Shown: in pieces, positions 17,198 through 24,485 of the stretch
Numbering within the stretch: the stretch's first letter is position 1
Layout: every line of letters begins with the position of its first letter
NCBI RefSeq assembly: GCF_023336905.1
Contig: NZ_JAMBLS010000009.1
Location: forward strand, 59,856 to 123,855
Length of the DNA: 64,000 nt
Source of the DNA: Bacteroides sp. ET71
GTDB lineage: Bacteria; Bacteroidota; Bacteroidia; Bacteroidales; Bacteroidaceae
Direction of reading: 5' to 3'
The notes under the pieces: generated by a model
What the model was told of the DNA's origin: nothing
Databases searched by the model: none
Seen by the model: only the letters and a program-made list of their open reading frames with translations
Program-made: the position numbers and the translations under genes

Positions 17198-17239
17198 GTT
17201 AATGATTAATGGTTAATGGTCAATGGTTAATGGTTAATA
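17198..17239. repeat. Heptamer repeat (GTTAATG)x6 overlapping a stop codon
   Basis: Six 7-bp units (GTTAATG, ATTAATG, GTTAATG, GTCAATG, GTTAATG, GTTAATA) fill the gap between the HAD gene and panB. The stop codon of the HAD gene (17220-17222 on the minus strand) and its last residues come from the repeat. Slippage here would change the C-terminus and the spacing to panB. Confidence 0.7.
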
Positions 17240-17876
17240 CGGCATCCATGTCCGCACAGGTGAAGCCACGGAAGTCGTCGATGACGTGGTGGCACAAGGG
17301 TGCGATGGCGTCGCGCGGGTTGGTGGTGGCCAGGCCGATGACCGTGGCTCCCGAGGCCATGCCGGACTTCAGGCCGTTGAAGGAGTCTTCGAAGACGCAG
17401 GTCTCGGCAGGGGTTGTGCCGAAGATTTGCATCCCCAGCAGATAGCAGTCCGGTGCGGGTTTGGAGCGGGTGAAGTGCTCGGCCGTGAGGATGCGGTCGA
17501 ACAAGGCAGGCACCTCGGGGCGGGCATGGTAGACGGCGGCCATCTTCTGCTCGTTGGAGCTGGTGACGACGGCCGTGCGCACGTCGTGGCGGCGCAGGTC
17601 GGCCAGGAAGTCCAGGATGCCGGGCACGTAGTCATACGTCATCTCCTGCTCGAAACGGACCAGGGCATCGGTCAGACGGGGCTGCACGGCAGGGTCGGGG
17701 AAAAAGGTCTCGAATATATACGTGAGGGTCTGCCCCTTCACACGGTCACCGAAGCCGGGGTCGCCCAGATAATCCTGGCCTATCTTGTTCCAGAACAGGC
17801 TGTATTGCCCTTCGGTGTCCACTATCACGCCGTCGAAGTCGAAAAGAACGGCCTTGCATGCTATAGCTGTATCCAT
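17220..17876 (-). CDS. HAD-superfamily sugar-phosphatase/phosphoglucomutase-like protein
   Basis: A 218-residue HAD subfamily IA protein. Motif I is VLFDFDGVIVDTEG with both aspartates, followed by a helical cap; motif II is VVTSSNEQ; motif III is the lysine in RSKPAPDCYLLG; motif IV is CVFEDSFNGLKSG. This pattern fits small sugar-phosphate phosphatases and beta-phosphoglucomutases. The cap residues do not give a substrate. It is upstream of panB on the same strand with a 33-bp gap and could be co-transcribed. Its last residues are encoded by a heptamer repeat. Confidence 0.88.
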   Translation of the reverse strand: MDTAIACKAVLFDFDGVIVDTEGQYSLFWNKIGQDYLGDPGFGDRVKGQTLTYIFETFFPDPAVQPRLTDALVRFEQEMTYDYVPGILDFLADLRRHDVRTAVVTSSNEQKMAAVYHARPEVPALFDRILTAEHFTRSKPAPDCYLLGMQIFGTTPAETCVFEDSFNGLKSGMASGATVIGLATTNPRDAIAPLCHHVIDDFRGFTCADMDAVLTINH

Positions 17877-17941
17877 AAGTCAATCTACCTTAAATCGGGC
17901 ACAAAGGTCTGAAATCTATCCGAGAGATGCAAGATATTTCG

Positions 17942-17949
17942 TACCTTTG
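17942..17949 (+). promoter_or_regulatory. -7 promoter box of MATE transporter 1
   Basis: TACCTTTG matches TAnnTTTG and lies 50 nt upstream of the start codon at 18000. Confidence 0.6.
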
Positions 17950-17999
17950 CGCGGTTTTTTATCCCATATCAATAGTAGTAACCATATAGACATAAGCGT

Positions 18000-19358
18000 A
18001 TGAACCAGAACAATCCTCATCTCATGGGCACGGAGCCTATCGGCAAGTTGTTGCTGCAGTACTCCATTCCGGCCATCATAGGCATGACCATTGTTTCGCT
18101 CTACAACATCATCGACAGCATCTTCATCGGCCACGGCGTGGGGCCCATGGCCATCGCGGGCCTGGCCATCACCTTCCCGCTGATGAACCTGACGGCGGCC
18201 TTCGGCAACCTGGTGTCGGCGGGCGGGTCGACCATCTCGTCCATCCGGCTGGGGCAGAAAGACCTGGTGGGCGTGAACAAGGTGCTGGGCAACACGTTGC
18301 TGTTGTGTATCATCAACTCCCTGTTCTTCGGGGGACTGACGCTGGTGTTCCTGGACGACATCCTGCGCTTCTTCGGGGCGAGCAGCGAGACGCTGCCCTA
18401 TGCGCGCGACTTCATGCAGATTATCCTGGCGGGCACGCCCTTTGCCTATGTGATGATTGGCATGAACTATGTGATGCGTGCCACGGGGCACCCGAAGAAG
18501 GCGATGCTGACGTCGATGACCAGCGTGCTGGTCAATGTGGTGCTGGCGCCGCTGTTCATCTTCCAGTTCGGGTGGGGCATCCGGGGGGCGGCACTGGCCA
18601 CCATCTGCGCGCAGTTCATCGGGATGCTGTGGGTGCTGAACCACTTCCTGAACAAGCGGAGCGACATCCGCCTGCAACGGCCCTACCTGCGGCTGGAGCG
18701 GCGCATCGTGGGAGACATCTTCTCCATCGGCATGTCGCCCTTCCTGATGAACGTGACGGCGTGCGTCATTGTCATCATCATCAACAACACGCTGCGCGAG
18801 CATGGGGGTGACCTGGCCATCGGTGCCTACGGCATCATCAACCGCCTGCTGATGCTTTACCTGATGATTGTCATGGGGCTGACGATGGGGATGCAGCCCA
18901 TCATCGGCTACAACTTCGGGGCGCGCAAGCCCGAGCGGGTGAAGCAGACGTTGCGCCTGGCCATCACCGCCGGGGTGTGCATCACCACGAGCGGGTTCCT
19001 CATCTGCGAGCTGGTGCCGCACGCCGTGTCGGCCATCTTCACTTCGGACGAGGGGCTCATCGGCCTGGCGGCGCACGGGTTGCGCATCTGCGTGGCCATG
19101 TTCCCCGTCATCGGGGCACAGATTGTCATCGGCAACTTCTTCCAGAACATAGGGCTGGCGAAGACCAGCCTGTTCATGTCGCTCACGCGCCAGCTCATCT
19201 TCCTGCTGCCGGGGCTGCTGCTGTTCCCCCGCTGGTGGGGCCTGGACGGGGTGTGGCTGAGCCTGCCGGCCAGCGACCTGCTGGCGTTCGTGACGGCCGT
19301 CGGGGCCTTGTGGTGGTACCTGCGGCGGCAGCGGCGGGCGGCGGCGCAGGAGGCCTGA
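18000..19358 (+). CDS. MATE family efflux transporter 1
   Basis: A 452-residue inner-membrane exporter with about 12 helices in two related halves, of the MATE/DinF type that couples Na+ or H+ entry to drug export. It begins with PIGKLLLQYSIPAIIGMTIV and SLYNIIDSIFIGHGVGPMAI, the family's helix 1-2 signature, and has NYVMRATGHPKKAMLTSM in helix 4-5. The second half repeats the pattern around GMQPIIGYNFGARKPERV. It starts from its own promoter and converges on an HU/DUF4469 gene 13 bp downstream. Substrate unknown. Confidence 0.92.
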   Translation: MNQNNPHLMGTEPIGKLLLQYSIPAIIGMTIVSLYNIIDSIFIGHGVGPMAIAGLAITFPLMNLTAAFGNLVSAGGSTISSIRLGQKDLVGVNKVLGNTLLLCIINSLFFGGLTLVFLDDILRFFGASSETLPYARDFMQIILAGTPFAYVMIGMNYVMRATGHPKKAMLTSMTSVLVNVVLAPLFIFQFGWGIRGAALATICAQFIGMLWVLNHFLNKRSDIRLQRPYLRLERRIVGDIFSIGMSPFLMNVTACVIVIIINNTLREHGGDLAIGAYGIINRLLMLYLMIVMGLTMGMQPIIGYNFGARKPERVKQTLRLAITAGVCITTSGFLICELVPHAVSAIFTSDEGLIGLAAHGLRICVAMFPVIGAQIVIGNFFQNIGLAKTSLFMSLTRQLIFLLPGLLLFPRWWGLDGVWLSLPASDLLAFVTAVGALWWYLRRQRRAAAQEA

Positions 19359-19371
19359 GCGGCGGCACAGG

Positions 19372-20148
19372 TCAATCGGAGCCGGCGGCCGGCAGGACTT
19401 GCAGGGGCGTGTCGTCCACGTAGCGGTTGGCTTGCCTGAGGGGCGCGGGGCCGCTGGTGCACTGGGTGGTGACGGCCAGGCGGTAGGTGCCCGCAGGCAG
19501 TTCGTCGGGCAGGCGGAGGCCGAGGCGGTTGCGGGCGTTCCAGAGGGGTGCGATGTCGTCGGGCGCGAAGCGGTGGACGAGGTCCCCCGTGTCGTAGTCC
19601 AGCAGTTCGACGCCGCGCTGGGGCAGGTCGCCGTTCATCAGCAGGTAGCGCCCGCGCAGGTAGACGTATCCGCCGGGCGTGAGCCGCTCGTTGTGCGTGC
19701 CGCTGGCCAGGTCGAAGATGTCCGTCACGCGCGGCCCCTGTGTGCGCCCCAGGTCTTCGTGGAACAGGGGGTTCTTGAGGGCTTCCTTCAGGCGGGGGCC
19801 GGGGGCGAAGGAGGCGGTGGCCTCGTTTGCGGCGCGGGCCAGTGGGTTGGCGCGGTCGGGGTTCCACGTGCCGGTGACCGAGGGGGTCAGCCGGCCCAGC
19901 GGGGTGTCGACGGCAAATCCGTCCACGAGGGCTTCGCACGTAGCGTCTATCAGATACTCTGCCGCCAGTTGCAAGGTACGGGCGTCGAACATGGTGCCGC
20001 GGCCTGCCGCCCAGCGGGCCAGCGAAGGCAGGTCGACCGTGCCGCGCAGCACGACGCGGGGCATGTCGGGCACGCGGGAGGCTTGGCCGGGCAGGTAGCT
20101 TTTGCGCAAGCTCACGTGCCATACGGGGCGTTTGTCTCTACTACTCAT
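19372..20148 (-). CDS. HU-like DNA-binding domain protein with DUF4469 domain, copy 1
   Basis: A 258-residue protein of a Bacteroidetes family that fuses an HU-like N-terminal domain (about 1-125) to a DUF4469 domain with a beta-sandwich look (about 150-250). The N-terminal part includes MPRVVLRGTVDLPSLARWAA, LQLAAEYLIDATCEALVDGF and TPLGRLTPSVTGTW. The C-terminal part includes LTPGGYVYLRGRYLLMNGD, then PAGTYRLAVTTQ. The second copy at 33354-34136 has the same order but diverged sequence. The gene is very GC-rich. A -7 box TATATTTG lies upstream on the minus strand (20176-20183), and array D lies beyond it. The biological role of the family is not established. Confidence 0.75.
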   Translation of the reverse strand: MSSRDKRPVWHVSLRKSYLPGQASRVPDMPRVVLRGTVDLPSLARWAAGRGTMFDARTLQLAAEYLIDATCEALVDGFAVDTPLGRLTPSVTGTWNPDRANPLARAANEATASFAPGPRLKEALKNPLFHEDLGRTQGPRVTDIFDLASGTHNERLTPGGYVYLRGRYLLMNGDLPQRGVELLDYDTGDLVHRFAPDDIAPLWNARNRLGLRLPDELPAGTYRLAVTTQCTSGPAPLRQANRYVDDTPLQVLPAAGSD

Positions 20149-20175
20149 AAGATTCTCATCGTTATTCTACTCAGG

Positions 20176-20183
20176 CAAATATA
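20176..20183 (-). promoter_or_regulatory. -7 promoter box of HU/DUF4469 copy 1
   Basis: On the minus strand this reads TATATTTG, 27 nt upstream of the start codon at 20148. Confidence 0.5.
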
Positions 20184-20271
20184 CGCAATACCCCCCAGTA
20201 TGCCTTCCCCCATAGGGTTAAGGTATGTGAAGCACATAGGGAACAGTCGTTATTATATATTAAATATGAAT

Positions 20272-20400
20272 GAATTACAGTTTAAATCCTTCTGAATTGT
20301 AATGATAACATATTCGTATTACAGTTGTCATACGGAGATATTTAAGTTGTAATCGCAAGGTATTTAAGTTGTAATTTATTTGTATTTAAGCTGTAATAAG
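20272..20400. repeat. Array D: five to six 22-bp units, word TATTTAAGTTGTAAT
   Basis: Units at 20339, 20361 and 20383 share TATTTAAGTTGTAAT with one change (AAGCTG in the last). A diverged unit at 20317 (TATTACAGTTGTCAT) and weaker ones at 20294 and 20272 keep the 22-bp step. The first units carry ATTACAG, roughly the reverse complement of the later CTGTAAT, so the array reads partly as inverted halves. It lies between divergent genes (HU/DUF4469 and a winged-helix protein). I see nothing else firm in the 461-bp gap apart from promoters. Confidence 0.75.
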
Positions 20401-20568
20401 ACCTGTGAAGTAGTGGGGTCACGTGACTGTGGCCTACATAGGGGGAATGGCTGTGTCTGCCATGAGACCCGTGTGTGTAAAGTGCAGATGCCCGCTCCAT
20501 CCTGCCCCGCAGGCTTATGGATGGGAAGAAAAAGCGCCCATGCATATGACAGTTTGAAAAAGAATCCG

Positions 20569-20576
20569 TATATTTG
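20569..20576 (+). promoter_or_regulatory. -7 promoter box of the winged-helix gene
   Basis: TATATTTG matches TAnnTTTG, 33 nt before the start codon at 20610. A TTTG at 20553 is too close (12 bp) to be a normal -33 element. Confidence 0.5.
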
Positions 20577-20609
20577 CCGACGATTTCTAACTATAACATC
20601 TTAGTCAGT

Positions 20610-20837
20610 ATGAACGTACAAACCATTGGAGAAAACGCCGGCATCGTCTACCGCGTGCTGGCAAGCGAGCACCGGGAGTGGTCGTACAGCGAAGTGAAGG
20701 AAAAGACGGGACTGCCCGACCGCGAACTGAACGCCGCCATCGGCTGGCTGGCACGCGAAGGCAAGCTGGGCATCGAGGAGACGAAGGCCGGACGACGGAA
20801 CCTCATCTACCTGACGCTGAGTTGCTATAACGGTTGA
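20610..20837 (+). CDS. Small winged-helix protein (DUF2582 type), copy 1
   Basis: A 75-residue protein that is essentially one winged helix. The order is helix 1 (IGENAGIVYRVLASEH), helix 2 (SYSEVKEKTGLPDRELNAAI), the recognition region GWLAREGKLGIEE, and a beta hairpin wing ending LIYLTL. This fits the DUF2582 family of Bacteroidetes and Firmicutes. I start it at 20610 because the 12 upstream residues are not family-like. It is monocistronic with its own promoter and a strong terminator. A second, 66-residue family member is at 58778-58978. Whether it binds DNA is not known. Confidence 0.78.
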   Translation: MNVQTIGENAGIVYRVLASEHREWSYSEVKEKTGLPDRELNAAIGWLAREGKLGIEETKAGRRNLIYLTLSCYNG

Positions 20838-20861
20838 TGTCTGCCGCAGACACCTGCAAAC

Positions 20862-20900
20862 AGAGGGGCATCCCCACAACGGGGATGCCCCTCTTGCTTT
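20862..20900 (+). terminator. Rho-independent terminator of the winged-helix gene
   Basis: AGAGGGGCATCCCC (20862-20875) pairs perfectly with GGGGATGCCCCTCT (20881-20894) around a 5-nt loop, followed by TGCTTTT. The stem is 14 bp and GC-rich. Confidence 0.85.
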
Positions 20901-20996
20901 TCCTGCCCGGGGGGTATCAAAAAATAGGTATCCATTTCCCCTCCTCCCCGGAGGAGGGGTGCCCAACGGGCGGGGTGGTAGGTAAAAATATGACCT

Positions 20997-21190
20997 TAAG
21001 TAGATATTGATATTTAGTTTATACTATCGATGTGTCTGTCATTCTGAGCGAAGCCCGCAGGGCGTAGTCGAAGAATCTCACTAAGGTCTCTGTCCGTCAG
21101 GCAGCACAAGAAGGAGATGTTTCGACTTCGCTGCGCTCCGCTCAACATGACAGATACACATCATATAAACTAAATATCAACAACTACTTA
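20997..21190. repeat. REP/MITE-like long-palindrome element 1
   Basis: The 194-bp element is one long imperfect inverted repeat. Outer arms are TAAGTAG/CTACTTA (20997-21003, 21184-21190), then TTGATATTTAGTTTAT (21007-21022) against ATAAACTAAATATCAA (21165-21180), GATGTGT/ACACATC, TGTCAT/ATGACA, and an inner part TGAGCGAAGC...TCGAAGAATCTC mirrored as GAGATGTTTCGACTTCGC. The core is the TGTCATTCTGAGCG type of bacterial intergenic repeat. It ends 12 bp from the stop of the ABC permease gene. No coding capacity. A shorter relative lies at 42383-42472. Confidence 0.85.
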
Positions 21191-21202
21191 TGATTCCCCC
21201 CC

Positions 21203-23536
21203 CTACTCGGCCTTGATGCTCTCCACGGGGTTCTCGTTGGCAATATGCCAGGCCTTCAGCACCACGATGCAGACAATGACCACCAGCAGCAGCACGGCCA
21301 GCCCGACGAAGTGCCAGGGGCTGATGCTGACCTGCCCGGCAAACTGCGTGAGCCACTCCGTGCCCACATACCAGGCCCCCCCCGTACCCACCGCCACGCA
21401 GGGCACGGCAATCAGCAGCACGCCGCGCGACAGCAGCCGCAGGATGTCGGCGGCCGACGCCCCGTTGACCTTGCGGATGGCTATCTCCTTGGCACGGCGG
21501 CCCGTCTCGTCGTTCACGTAGCCGATGAGGCCCATCAGCACGATGAGGATGATGAACACCGAGGCCAGGTAGACGGCGTTGCGGAAGCGGTACGTGTCCA
21601 TGTAGATGTAACGCTGCATCTCGACCACGCTGATGAAGTTGAGCGCCACGTCGGGGAAAGCCTCCGCCACGAAGTCGTTCAGCTTGTCCAGGTTCTCGTC
21701 ATACGGCTCCTTCAGGCGCACGTCGAAGGCATGATAGACGTTGCCGCACACCAGGGCGATGGCCTGCTGCTCCCACCGCATCCCCTTGTTGCGCACGTCG
21801 CGGAACACGCCCACGATGGGGCGGTCCGTCTTCTGGTCGATGAAGTTGTTCAAGCGCTTGCCCACGGCACCGTCCGTCCAGTTCATCAGGCGCACCACCT
21901 CTTCGTTCACCAGCACGTCGCCTATCTTCTCCATCGGCTTTCCCTCGATGATTTCAATGCCCATCACCTCCGCATAGTCCTTCTGGCAGGGATTATAGTT
22001 CAGCACGGTGATGCGCTTGCCGTCGTTGCCTATCAGCCCCTGCGTCCAATACTCGCCCAGCACACCCATGGCAGCCGCCGTGGCTCCCTCCACGTAGGGC
22101 TGGCGCTCGATATAGTCGCAGATGGTCTGCCCGCGGTCGGCCTGCTGCCAGCTCTCGGCCTGCACCAGCCCGGGGATGCGGAAGCCCATGTCGCCGTTCA
22201 TCAGCAGGCTGTACTGCATCACCGTCACCATCAGCAGGCCCAGCACGAAGCTGACGCCCGCAAACTGCACGGCCAGCAAGCCGCGCTTCCACCCCTTCTT
22301 GCCGTCCGTATAGCGGCGGAACACCTGCGTGACGGGTATCCGGGCAAACATCCGCCCCGGCAGCACGCCCGCCACCACGACCAGCAGCAGCACCGTCAGC
22401 AGCGGCACCCACAGCGTCTGCCACGTGAAGAGCGCCCCCACCGAGATGCCCAGCCACGACTCGATGCCCCCGGCAAACAGCCACAGCAGCAAGGCCGACA
22501 GCACGGCGGCGGCCAGCACCATCGCCCCCGTCTCCAGCATGAACATGGTGAACACCTGCCCCTCGCCTGCCCCGTTGCACTTGTGCACGCCCACGGCCTT
22601 GGCCCGGCGGCTCAGCGTGGCGATGGAGATGAGGATGTAGTTCATGGCCGCCACGAAGAACAGGGCAAAGCCCAGGAAGCCCAGGATGGCCAGGCGGCGG
22701 CGTATGTCAGGATAATCGGTATGCAGGTCGGGCAAGGGGATGATGCTGTACGTCGACTTCCACCCGTCCCAACTGGTCGACGTGTGCCGCTCGATAACCT
22801 GCTGTATGCGGTCGTTGACAGCCTCCACGTCTCCGGCCCGGCGCAGGCGGAGGATGGCATTGAACATGTCGTTTCCCCGCCATCCGTTGCCGTTGACGTA
22901 TCCGCCGTTGGCATGGACGGAAGCCACGAAGTCATAATGTCCCAGGAAGGTATTCTGCGGCATGTCGCGGTAGACGCCGCGCACGGTCAGCACATCCTGC
23001 TTGTCCAGCGTCAGCTCCTTGCCTATGGGGCTTTCGTCGCCGAAGGTAGCTTTGGCGAAGCTCTCGGAGACAAAGGTGGCACCCGTGCGCAGCAGGTCGC
23101 GCTGGTCACCCTCCAGTACCTCAATGCCCATCGTGCGGAAATAGGCCGTATCGGCCCGGATGTACGACGTGCCTTCCAGCAGCTTGTTGCCATAATACAC
23201 GTATCGTCCCCCATTGGTGTTGATGGTAGTGGCCGACTCCACCCACTCGGCCATCTCTTCGGCCAGGGTAGGCGCCACGACGTCATAGACGGTCCCGTCG
23301 TAGGGATAATCGCCGATGGCGGTCTTCAGCGCGTCGGTGTCTTCGGTACTGAGCTGGATGCGCACCATGGCCAACCGGTCGGGCTCGGGGTAACAGTTCT
23401 CATAATTCAGCTCGTAGGCTATCTGCGCGAAGAGCAGCACGCCCACCAGCAGGCCGAGGGTGAGCGACAGCAGCTTGATGAAGCTGGACGCACGGCCCCG
23501 GCGCAGGGTCTGTATGGTATAGTATAGGTATCTCAT
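21203..23536 (-). CDS. ABC exporter permease (MacB/FtsX type), protein 1
   Basis: A 777-residue inner-membrane permease. A first membrane helix (about 20-42) is followed by a MacB-like periplasmic domain (about 45-265), three to four helices around 285-420, a second periplasmic region, and three final helices. The FtsX-type coupling motifs RRAKAVGVHKCNGA and RRAKEIAIRKVNGA appear once in each half, as in duplicated permeases; the tail NENPVESIKAE is typical. The start at 23536 (MRYLYYTIQTLRRG) matches the start of its partner at 24486-26810. It is transcribed after the ATPase gene. Such systems export peptides, drugs or act mechanically on the envelope; the substrate here is unknown. Confidence 0.9.
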   Translation of the reverse strand: MRYLYYTIQTLRRGRASSFIKLLSLTLGLLVGVLLFAQIAYELNYENCYPEPDRLAMVRIQLSTEDTDALKTAIGDYPYDGTVYDVVAPTLAEEMAEWVESATTINTNGGRYVYYGNKLLEGTSYIRADTAYFRTMGIEVLEGDQRDLLRTGATFVSESFAKATFGDESPIGKELTLDKQDVLTVRGVYRDMPQNTFLGHYDFVASVHANGGYVNGNGWRGNDMFNAILRLRRAGDVEAVNDRIQQVIERHTSTSWDGWKSTYSIIPLPDLHTDYPDIRRRLAILGFLGFALFFVAAMNYILISIATLSRRAKAVGVHKCNGAGEGQVFTMFMLETGAMVLAAAVLSALLLWLFAGGIESWLGISVGALFTWQTLWVPLLTVLLLVVVAGVLPGRMFARIPVTQVFRRYTDGKKGWKRGLLAVQFAGVSFVLGLLMVTVMQYSLLMNGDMGFRIPGLVQAESWQQADRGQTICDYIERQPYVEGATAAAMGVLGEYWTQGLIGNDGKRITVLNYNPCQKDYAEVMGIEIIEGKPMEKIGDVLVNEEVVRLMNWTDGAVGKRLNNFIDQKTDRPIVGVFRDVRNKGMRWEQQAIALVCGNVYHAFDVRLKEPYDENLDKLNDFVAEAFPDVALNFISVVEMQRYIYMDTYRFRNAVYLASVFIILIVLMGLIGYVNDETGRRAKEIAIRKVNGASAADILRLLSRGVLLIAVPCVAVGTGGAWYVGTEWLTQFAGQVSISPWHFVGLAVLLLVVIVCIVVLKAWHIANENPVESIKAE

Positions 23537-23552
23537 AGATGATAATTTATAA

Positions 23553-23652
23553 GTTGACAAGGGGACAAGTTAACGAGTCAACAAGGCTTCGTTATGGTTG
23601 ACAAGGGATAAGTCCTGTCCTTGTAGCCTCGTTAACTTGTCTCCTCGTCAAC
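23553..23652. repeat. Octamer repeat with inverted second half (NNNACRAG family), copy 1
   Basis: Octamers GGGACAAG, TTAACGAG and TCAACAAG follow one another from 23553. The block is mirrored at 23628-23652: the two 25-bp arms (23553-23577 and 23628-23652) match at 23 positions. It fills the 127-bp gap between the permease and ATPase genes and can form a long mRNA stem within the operon. Confidence 0.8.
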
Positions 23653-23663
23653 TAAATTCCTAT

Positions 23664-24344
23664 TTACAAATTGTTCTTCGTGTTCGCCACCACGCTCCCG
23701 TCAAACAGGTGCACCGTGCGGTGGGCAAACGAGGCGTCGTGCTGCGAGTGCGTCACCATGACGATGGTCGTGCCCTCCTTGTTCAGCTCGGTCAGGAGGT
23801 TCATCACCTCAGCACCGTTCTTCGAGTCGAGGTTACCCGTCGGCTCGTCGGCCAGGATGAGCTTGGGGTTGGTGACGACGGCGCGGGCGATGGCCACGCG
23901 CTGCTGCTGTCCGCCCGAGAGTTGCTGGGGGAAGTGCTTGGCACGGTGGCCGATGTTCATGCGGCGCAGGATATTGTTCACCATCTCCTTGCGTTCGGCC
24001 GCCTTGATGCCGAGGTAGGTCAGCGGCAGCTCCACGTTCTCGAAGACGTTCAGCTCGTCGATGAGGTTGAAGCTCTGGAAGACGAACCCCAGCTTGCCCT
24101 TGCGGACGCGGGTGCGCTCCTTCTCCTTCAGTCCGGCCACCTCCTGGCCCAGGAGTTTGTAACTGCCCTCGGTGGGATTGTCCAGCAGGCCAAGGATGTT
24201 CAACAGGGTGGACTTGCCACAGCCCGACGGGCCCATGATGGCTACGAATTCGCCTTCCTTCACTTCGAGGTTGACGTGGTTCAAGGCTACGGTTTCTACT
24301 TCCGACGTGCGGAAGACTTTGCTGATGTCGTTAATCTGAATCAT
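23664..24344 (-). CDS. ABC exporter ATP-binding protein (MacB/LolD type)
   Basis: A 226-residue ATPase that powers the adjacent permeases. All motifs are intact: Walker A GPSGCGKST, the Q-loop region GFVFQSFNLID, signature LSGGQQQR, Walker B LILADEPTGNLD, and the switch histidine in MVTHS. Length and sequence fit the MacB/LolD/FtsE branch that pairs with FtsX-like permeases. It lies between two permease genes on the same strand, separated from each by gaps of 127-141 bp filled with octamer repeats. Confidence 0.95.
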   Translation of the reverse strand: MIQINDISKVFRTSEVETVALNHVNLEVKEGEFVAIMGPSGCGKSTLLNILGLLDNPTEGSYKLLGQEVAGLKEKERTRVRKGKLGFVFQSFNLIDELNVFENVELPLTYLGIKAAERKEMVNNILRRMNIGHRAKHFPQQLSGGQQQRVAIARAVVTNPKLILADEPTGNLDSKNGAEVMNLLTELNKEGTTIVMVTHSQHDASFAHRTVHLFDGSVVANTKNNL

Positions 24345-24387
24345 AATGCAGTATGTTTTTAGTTGTTAGTATTATATTATCTATTGA

Positions 24388-24470
24388 CGGGGAAACAAGT
24401 TAACAAGACTACAAGGTACGTTGTCAGACAGGGTTGAATCTACCCTTGTCAACTCGTCAACTTGTTCCCT
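24388..24470. repeat. Octamer repeat with inverted second half, copy 2
   Basis: AACAAG, TTAACAAG and ACTACAAG at 24388-24416 are mirrored by CTTGTCAA, CTCGTCAA and CTTGTTCC at 24443-24470. It lies in the 141-bp gap between the ATPase and the upstream permease and is closely related to the copies at 23553 and 34759. Confidence 0.75.
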
Positions 24471-24485
24471 ATCCACTAAAGTACG

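Noticed and set aside
20405-20520. GC-rich stretch with TCACGTGA and partial inverted repeats upstream of the winged-helix gene
   Set aside because: The pairing is short and scattered; I could not define a convincing stem or riboswitch.
21245-23527. Open frame of 760 codons opposite ABC permease 1
   Set aside because: His/Gln/Arg-rich shadow of the permease gene, with no membrane segments or recognised motif.
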